Made by a program: the position numbers and the translations under genes
Notes under the pieces: model-generated
Database searches by the model: none
Seen by the model: only the letters and a program-made list of their open reading frames with translations
What the model was told of the DNA's origin: nothing
Part shown: positions 59,093 to 64,000 of the stretch, one piece after another
Layout of the letters: each line of letters starts with the position of its first letter
How positions within the stretch are numbered: position 1 is the stretch's first letter
DNA from: Cellulomonas sp. S1-8
GTDB lineage: Bacteria; Actinomycetota; Actinomycetes; Actinomycetales; Cellulomonadaceae
Direction: 5' to 3'
Length of the DNA: 64,000 nt
Assembly: GCF_026184235.1 (NCBI RefSeq)
Contig: NZ_CP110806.1
Span: forward strand, 2,356,001 to 2,420,000

Positions 59093-60415
59093 TCAGCAGG
59101 TCGTCAGGAGCCGGTCCAGGACGCGGGTGCCGAAGCGCAGCGCGTCGACCGGCACGCGCTCGTCGACGCCGTGGAACATGCCTGCGAAGTCCAGGTCGGC
59201 AGGCAGCCGCAGCGGCGCGAAGCCGTACCCGGTGATCCCCAGGAGGGACAGGGACTTGTTGTCGGTGCCGCCGGAGAGCATGTACGGCAGGACGTGGGCG
59301 CCCGGGTCCTCCGCGACCACGGCCGCGACCATCGCGTCGACGAGCCCACCCGAGAACGGCGCCTCGAGGCCGGTGTCGCGCACGAGGTCCTCGACTCGCA
59401 CGTGCGGCCCGACGAGGTCCGCGACCGTCGCGTCGAACTCGGCGGACAGCCCGGGCAGGAAGCGCCCGTCGACCGAGGCGGTGGCGCTGCCGGGGATGAC
59501 GTTCTCCTTGTAGCCGGCGTCGAGCCGGGTGGGGTTGGTCGAGTGGCGCAGCGTCGCCCCGACGAACCGGGAGGCCGGTCCGAGCGCGTCGACCAGGGAG
59601 TCGACGCCCGCAGGGTCCTCCGGGTCGTAGGTCAGGCCCGTGAGGTCGGCGACGCCCTGCAGCAGCGCGTGCACGGTCGGGGTGATCTGCAGCGGCCAGG
59701 CGTGCGCGCCGAGGCGCGCGACCGCCGCCGCGAGGTGCGTCACGGCGTTGTCGGCGTTGACCTGGCTGCCGTGACCGGCGCGTCCCTCGGCAACGAGCCG
59801 CAGCCACGCCAGCCCCTTCTCGGCCGTCTGCAGCAGGTACACGCGCTGCCCGGCGACGTCGACGGAGAAGCCGCCGACCTCGCTGACCGCCTCGGTCGCG
59901 CCCGCGAACAGCTCGGGGCGGTGCTCGACGGCCCAGTGCGCACCGAGGCGGCCACCGGCCTCCTCGTCGGCGAACATCGCGAGCACGACGTCGCGCGCGG
60001 GCCGGCGCCCCTCGCGGACCATCTGCCGGACGACGGCAAGCACCATCGCGTCCATGTCCTTCATGTCGACCGCGCCGCGGCCCCAGATCAGGCCGTCCCG
60101 CAGCTCGGCCGCGAACGGGTCCACGGACCAGTCCGGGGCGTGCGCGGGCACGACATCGAGGTGCCCGTGCACGACGAGCGCGGGCCGCGTGGGGTCGACG
60201 CCCTCGAGGCGCACGACCACGTTGGCCCGCCCGGGTGCGCTCTCGAACAGCTCGGGCTCGAGCCCGACGTCCTGCAGCAGGCCGACGACGTACTCGGCGG
60301 CCTCCCGCTCCCCCGGTCCCGTGCCGTCGCCCGGGTTGGTGGTGTCGATGCGGATGAGGTCGCGGCAGAGGTCGACGACCTCGTCCTCGGCCGTCGAGTG
60401 CGTCGCGCCCGTCAT
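59093..60415 (-). CDS. M20/M25/M40 family metallopeptidase
   Basis: 440 aa, dizinc aminoacylase/dipeptidase fold. Metal and catalytic residues are seen in VVHGHLDVVPAHAPDW (His, Asp), WGRGAVDMKDM (bridging Asp), FADEEAGG (catalytic Glu and ligand Glu) and the C-terminal GTDNKSLSLLG-MFHGVDERV (His). A dimerisation lid lies between about 200 and 310. ATG at 60415 overlaps the M3 peptidase stop by 4 nt, so the two peptidases are coupled and may act in succession on peptides. Confidence 0.9.
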   Translation of the reverse strand: MTGATHSTAEDEVVDLCRDLIRIDTTNPGDGTGPGEREAAEYVVGLLQDVGLEPELFESAPGRANVVVRLEGVDPTRPALVVHGHLDVVPAHAPDWSVDPFAAELRDGLIWGRGAVDMKDMDAMVLAVVRQMVREGRRPARDVVLAMFADEEAGGRLGAHWAVEHRPELFAGATEAVSEVGGFSVDVAGQRVYLLQTAEKGLAWLRLVAEGRAGHGSQVNADNAVTHLAAAVARLGAHAWPLQITPTVHALLQGVADLTGLTYDPEDPAGVDSLVDALGPASRFVGATLRHSTNPTRLDAGYKENVIPGSATASVDGRFLPGLSAEFDATVADLVGPHVRVEDLVRDTGLEAPFSGGLVDAMVAAVVAEDPGAHVLPYMLSGGTDNKSLSLLGITGYGFAPLRLPADLDFAGMFHGVDERVPVDALRFGTRVLDRLLTTC

Positions 60416-62505
60416 CGGGCTGCCGCCCCGAGCAGGCCGCGACGCGCCAGCAGGGGCTCGATGCGCGGCGCACGCCCGCGCAGGTCGGCGAACGCCTGCA
60501 ACGGGTCGATGGACCCGCCGCGGGCCAGCAGCCGGGTGCGGAAGGTGTCGCCGTTCTCGCGGCGCAGGCCGCCGTTCTCGGCGAACCACTCCACGGTGTC
60601 GGCGTCGAGCACCTCCGACCAGATGTAGGCGTAGTACCCGGCGGAGTAGCCCGACCCGAAGACGTGGTTGAAGTACGTGGTGCGGTACCGCGGCGGGACC
60701 GTGCGCAGGTCCACCCCGGCGTCGCGCAGAGCCCGTGCCTCGAAGGCCTCGACCTCGTCCGGGTCGGCCGGAACGTCCTGCGGCGCGAGCCGGTACCAGG
60801 CCTGGTCGAGCAGCGCCGCGGCCAGGTACTCCGTGGTGGCGAAGCCCTCGCCGTCCTGGCGCGCCGCCAGCAGGGTCGCCGCCCACTCCTGGGGCATCGG
60901 CTCGCCGGTCTCGTGGTGCACGGCGAACGAGCGCAGGACGTCGGGGTCCCACGCCCACATCTCGTTGACCTGCGACGGGTACTCCACGAAGTCGCGGGGC
61001 ACGCTCGTCCCCGACTGCGACGGGTAGCGCACGTTCGACAGCAGCCCGTGCAGGGCGTGACCGAACTCGTGGAACAGGGTGATGACCTCGTCCCACGTCA
61101 GCAGCGTCGGCTGCCCCGGCGGCGGCTGCGGGATGTTGAGGTTGTTGACGACGACGGGCGCCTCGCCGAGCAGCGTGGACTGGTGCACGAGCGAGTTCAT
61201 CCAGGCCCCGCCGCGCTTGGCCGGGCGCGTCCACCAGTCGCCGAGGAACAGGCCCAGGCCGCTGCCGTCGGTGTCGAAGACCTCGAACACGCGCACGTCG
61301 GGGTGGTACCCGACGAGGTCGTGCCGCTCGGCGAACGTCAGGCCGTAGAGCCGGTTCGCGGCGTGGAAGACACCGTCGGCCAGGACGCGCTCGAGCTCGA
61401 GGTAGGGACGCAGGGCCGACTCGTCCATCGAGCGCCGCTCCTGCTGGACCCGACCGGCGTAGTACGACCAGTCCCACGGCTCGAGCCCGGCGCCCGGGTG
61501 GTCGGCCTGCAGCGCCCGCTCGAGGTCGGCGGCCTCGGCACGCGCGTTCGCGACGGCCGCGGGCGCCAACCGGCCCAGCATCTCCTCGACCGCCCGCGCC
61601 GAGCCTGCGGTCGCGTCGGCCGCGACGTACGCGGCGTGGTGCTCGAAGCCGAGCAGCTGGGCGCGCTCGGCGCGCAGGCGCACCAGCCCGAGCAGGGTCG
61701 CGCGGGTGTCGTTCTCGTCCCCGGCCGCGCCGCGCGTCAGGGCGGCCGTCATGATCCGCTCGCGCAGCCCGCGGTCGCGCAGCAGCGACAGCACCGACTG
61801 CTGCGTCGGCAGCTGCAGCTTCAGCAGCCACGCACCCTCGTGCCCGGCGGCGGTCGCGGCCGCAGCGGCGGCGGCGCGCGCGTCCTCGGGCAGGCCGTCG
61901 AGCTCGGTCTCGTCCGTCACCAGCACGGCCGCCGCGGTGGTCGCGGCGAGCAGCAGCCGCCCGAAGGTCGCGTCGAGCGACGTGATCTCGGAGTTGATCG
62001 CGCGCAGCCGCTCCTGGTCGGCCGGTGCCAGGCCGACGCCGGCACGCGCGAACCGGGTGCGCGTGCGGTGCAGCAGCCACGCGGTGTCGGGTGCGAGCGC
62101 CGTCCCGTCGGCCTCGACGCGCGCCGCGAGCGCCTCGACGCGCGCGTGCAGGCGCGCATCGAGCCAGATCGCGTCGGAGTGCGCGGCCAGCAGCGGCGCA
62201 ACCTCCTCCTCGATCGCCTGCAGCGCGGGCGTCGAGTCGGCCCCCGCCTGCACGTAGAACGCGGACACCGCCCGCGACAGCAGCCGTCCCGAGCGCTGCA
62301 GCGCCTCGAGCGTGTTCTCGACCGTGGGCTCGGCCGGGTCGGTCGCGATCGCCTCGACCTCGGCCCGCTCCTCGGCCATCCCCGCCCGGATCGCGGGCAG
62401 GAAGTGCTCGTCGCGCAGCCCCCGGAACCCGGGGAGCCCGTAGGGCAGGTCGGACGCACGGGCGAAGGGGTTGGTGGGGTCGAGCACGGCGGCGTCGGAG
62501 GTCAT
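60412..62505 (-). CDS. M3 family oligopeptidase (peptidyl-dipeptidase Dcp-like)
   Basis: 697 aa. Cytoplasmic zinc peptidase: HEFGHALHGLL holds both His ligands and the catalytic Glu; the third ligand Glu lies downstream in FVEYPSQVNEMW. The C-terminal FGSGYSAGYYAYIWSEVLDAD matches the Dcp subgroup that binds the substrate C-terminus. ATG at 62505, with GACGAT 6 nt upstream as a weak -10. It degrades short peptides; with the following M20 peptidase it forms a two-gene peptide-turnover unit. Confidence 0.92.
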   Translation of the reverse strand: MTSDAAVLDPTNPFARASDLPYGLPGFRGLRDEHFLPAIRAGMAEERAEVEAIATDPAEPTVENTLEALQRSGRLLSRAVSAFYVQAGADSTPALQAIEEEVAPLLAAHSDAIWLDARLHARVEALAARVEADGTALAPDTAWLLHRTRTRFARAGVGLAPADQERLRAINSEITSLDATFGRLLLAATTAAAVLVTDETELDGLPEDARAAAAAAATAAGHEGAWLLKLQLPTQQSVLSLLRDRGLRERIMTAALTRGAAGDENDTRATLLGLVRLRAERAQLLGFEHHAAYVAADATAGSARAVEEMLGRLAPAAVANARAEAADLERALQADHPGAGLEPWDWSYYAGRVQQERRSMDESALRPYLELERVLADGVFHAANRLYGLTFAERHDLVGYHPDVRVFEVFDTDGSGLGLFLGDWWTRPAKRGGAWMNSLVHQSTLLGEAPVVVNNLNIPQPPPGQPTLLTWDEVITLFHEFGHALHGLLSNVRYPSQSGTSVPRDFVEYPSQVNEMWAWDPDVLRSFAVHHETGEPMPQEWAATLLAARQDGEGFATTEYLAAALLDQAWYRLAPQDVPADPDEVEAFEARALRDAGVDLRTVPPRYRTTYFNHVFGSGYSAGYYAYIWSEVLDADTVEWFAENGGLRRENGDTFRTRLLARGGSIDPLQAFADLRGRAPRIEPLLARRGLLGAAAR

Positions 62506-62538
62506 GCGCCCATCGTCACAGACTCGGACGCCGCGACG

Positions 62539-63672
62539 TCAGCGGACGGCGCCGGTCGGCCCCGCGAGCACGTCCCGGGGCGACGTCCAGGCGTACCCGT
62601 GGGCCTGCGCGACCGCCTCGTTGAGCAGCCGCCCGTCGTGCGTCGTCAGGCCGCCCGCGAGCGCGGGGTCGGCGCTCAGCGCGGCCTGCCACCCGAGGGC
62701 CGCGAGCGCCGCCAGGTAGGGCACCGTGACGTTGGTGAGGGCGCGCGTCGAGGTCACCGGGACGGCGCCGGGCATGTTGGCGACGCAGTAGAGCACCGAG
62801 CCGTGCACGCGGAACGTGGGCTCGTCGTGCGTCGTGGGGCGGGTGTCCTCGAAGCACCCTCCCTGGTCGACGGCGACGTCGACGAGGACCGACCCCTGCC
62901 GCATGCGGGCGACCAGGTCGTTGCTGACGAGCCGCGGTGCGAGGGCCCCGGGCAGCAGGACGGCGCCGATGACGAGGTCGGCGTCGAGCAGCTCGCGCTC
63001 GACGGCCCACGTGGACGACGCGACGGTGCGCACCCGACCGGCGAACAGGTCGTCGAGCTCGCGCAGGCGCGGCAGGGAGACGTCGAGGACGGTGACGTCG
63101 GCGCGCATGCCGACGGCGATCTGGGCGGCGTGCGTGCCGACGACGCCACCGCCGAGCACGACGACCTTGGCGCCGTCGACGCCGGGCACACCGCCGAGCA
63201 GGACCCCGCGGCCGCCTTCGTTGCGCATGAGGTGGTAGGCGCCGACCTGCGTGGCGAGCCGTCCGGCGACCTCGCTCATGGGGGCGAGCAGCGGCAGGGA
63301 CCCGTCGGTGTGGCGCACCGTCTCGTACGCGATCGACGTGGTGCCGGCGGCGAGCAGGGCGTCGGTGGCGGGGCGGTCCGCGGCGAGGTGCAGGTAGGTG
63401 AACAGCGTGAGGCCCTCGCGCAGGTAGGCGTACTCGGCGGCGACCGGCTCCTTGACCTTGCACACGAGCGGGGCCGACCACGCGTCGGCGGCGGTGGGGA
63501 CGATGCTGGCGCCCGCCGCGCGGTAGTCGTCGTCGTCGATCGCGGAGCCGTGGCCCGCACCGGTCTCGACGATCACCTCGTGCCCGGCGGCGACGAGGTG
63601 CTGCGCGCCCGCGGGGGTGAGGGCGACGCGGTACTCGCGGTTCTTGGTCTCGCGCGGGATGCCGACCTGCAT
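62539..63672 (-). CDS. ald: Alanine dehydrogenase
   Basis: 377 aa. NAD-dependent conversion of L-alanine to pyruvate and ammonia. Start MQVGIPRETKNREYRVALTPAGA; pyruvate-binding Lys in LVCKVKEP, catalytic His region LFTYLHLAAD, and Rossmann motif VVLGGGVVGTHAAQIAVGM. ATG at 63672 with AGGAG. It is divergent from an Lrp/AsnC regulator, which fits AldR-like control by alanine. Confidence 0.95.
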   Translation of the reverse strand: MQVGIPRETKNREYRVALTPAGAQHLVAAGHEVIVETGAGHGSAIDDDDYRAAGASIVPTAADAWSAPLVCKVKEPVAAEYAYLREGLTLFTYLHLAADRPATDALLAAGTTSIAYETVRHTDGSLPLLAPMSEVAGRLATQVGAYHLMRNEGGRGVLLGGVPGVDGAKVVVLGGGVVGTHAAQIAVGMRADVTVLDVSLPRLRELDDLFAGRVRTVASSTWAVERELLDADLVIGAVLLPGALAPRLVSNDLVARMRQGSVLVDVAVDQGGCFEDTRPTTHDEPTFRVHGSVLYCVANMPGAVPVTSTRALTNVTVPYLAALAALGWQAALSADPALAGGLTTHDGRLLNEAVAQAHGYAWTSPRDVLAGPTGAVR

Positions 63673-63719
63673 GGCGGGGTGCTCCTGTCCGGACGTCGGG
63701 CGGTGGTGTGGTGCCGGTC

Positions 63720-63736
63720 ACTTCTGAGTGTGAAGT
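63720..63736. promoter_or_regulatory. Inverted repeat in the ald-lrp intergenic region
   Basis: ACTTC-N7-GAAGT (63720-63724 and 63732-63736) lies in the 115-nt gap between ald and the regulator. It may be an AsnC/AldR-type operator. Short arms, so only suggestive. Confidence 0.4.
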
Positions 63737-63775
63737 TCGTGTGTTGCGAGCGCATGACGACGGGATGTTGTTCGG

Positions 63776-63781
63776 TAGCGT
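63776..63781 (+). promoter_or_regulatory. -10 box TAGCGT, leaderless promoter of the Lrp/AsnC regulator
   Basis: TANNNT hexamer 6 nt before the ATG at 63788. Confidence 0.5.
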
Positions 63782-63787
63782 GGGGCG

Positions 63788-64000
63788 ATGTCCGTCGATC
63801 GTTCGTCCTCTCGCGCTCCCGCCCCCCTCGCGAGCCGAAGCGCGTTCGGCGATCTCGACGACGTGGACCGCGCTCTGCTGCGCGAGCTCGAGCGGGACGG
63901 CCGCATCTCCAACAAGGACCTCGCCGCGCTGGTGGGGGTCGCGCCCTCGACGTGCCACGCGCGGGTCGCGGCGCTGCGCACGCGCGGCGTGCTGCGCGGC
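63788..64000 (+). CDS. Lrp/AsnC-family regulator, N-terminal part (cut by window edge)
   Basis: 71 residues are visible: a Ser/Ala/Pro-rich lead, then an AsnC-type helix-turn-helix with DVDRALLRELERDGRISNKDLAALVGVAPSTCHARVAALRTRGVL. The ligand-binding RAM domain lies beyond the window. Divergent position next to ald suggests an alanine-responsive activator like AldR. ATG by -10 spacing. Confidence 0.85.
   Translation, partial: MSVDRSSSRAPAPLASRSAFGDLDDVDRALLRELERDGRISNKDLAALVGVAPSTCHARVAALRTRGVLRG

Overview
The window is a continuous piece of chromosome from a very high-GC actinobacterium. It has almost pure G/C third codon positions, many GTG starts, 4-nt start/stop overlaps and leaderless -10 boxes. 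A complete Pup-proteasome locus, a mycothiol ligase (mshC), a PdtaR-type ANTAR regulator and the trpE-to-lgt gene order point to Actinobacteria, most likely Micrococcales near Cellulomonas; the genus is an inference. No phage, IS element, CRISPR array or rRNA is visible.

Layout. 1-6.3 kb: end of a GNAT gene and the branched-chain amino-acid transporter livHMGF with a convergent livK. 6.4-10 kb: pdtaR, an odd CAA-anticodon tRNA gene, a small membrane protein, and a coupled trio of conserved actinobacterial families (phosphomutase-like, DUF3090, SCO1664-like). 10-16 kb: a cupin, a GH130-type glycosidase and a GT4 glycosyltransferase that both look truncated at one head-to-head junction near 11.41 kb, an MFS exporter, a DUF2252 protein and a small membrane protein. 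16.4-19.2 kb: an isochorismatase-type hydrolase and two divergent orphan membrane proteins.

19.2-42 kb, mainly minus strand: pyk, gltD and gltB; then lgt, trpA, trpB and trpC, a set of small membrane proteins, a Trp-associated membrane protein, trpE and hisI; then a heterodimeric ABC exporter, a TIGR03085 protein, hisF and an FKBP lipoprotein. Reading with transcription, the his/trp block runs hisI-trpE-(membrane genes)-trpC-trpB-trpA-lgt. 42-55 kb: the protein-pupylation locus pafA, prcA, prcB, pup, dop and arc/mpa, followed by trmI, an M50 protease, a RecB-like nuclease, a HAD phosphatase, a PAC2 protein and mshC. 55-64 kb: corA-like, uppP, an aldo/keto reductase, small conserved proteins, M20 and M3 peptidases, and alanine dehydrogenase facing an Lrp/AsnC regulator cut by the window edge.

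Most of the content is core metabolism and proteostasis. The points that stand out are the broken GH130/GT4 junction, the short-variable-arm tRNA with a Leu anticodon, a LivH fused to an exported domain, the kinase-like/phosphomutase-like trio lying far from its usual mshC/uppP neighbours, and about a dozen genes whose start codon sits 6-8 nt after a TANNNT box.
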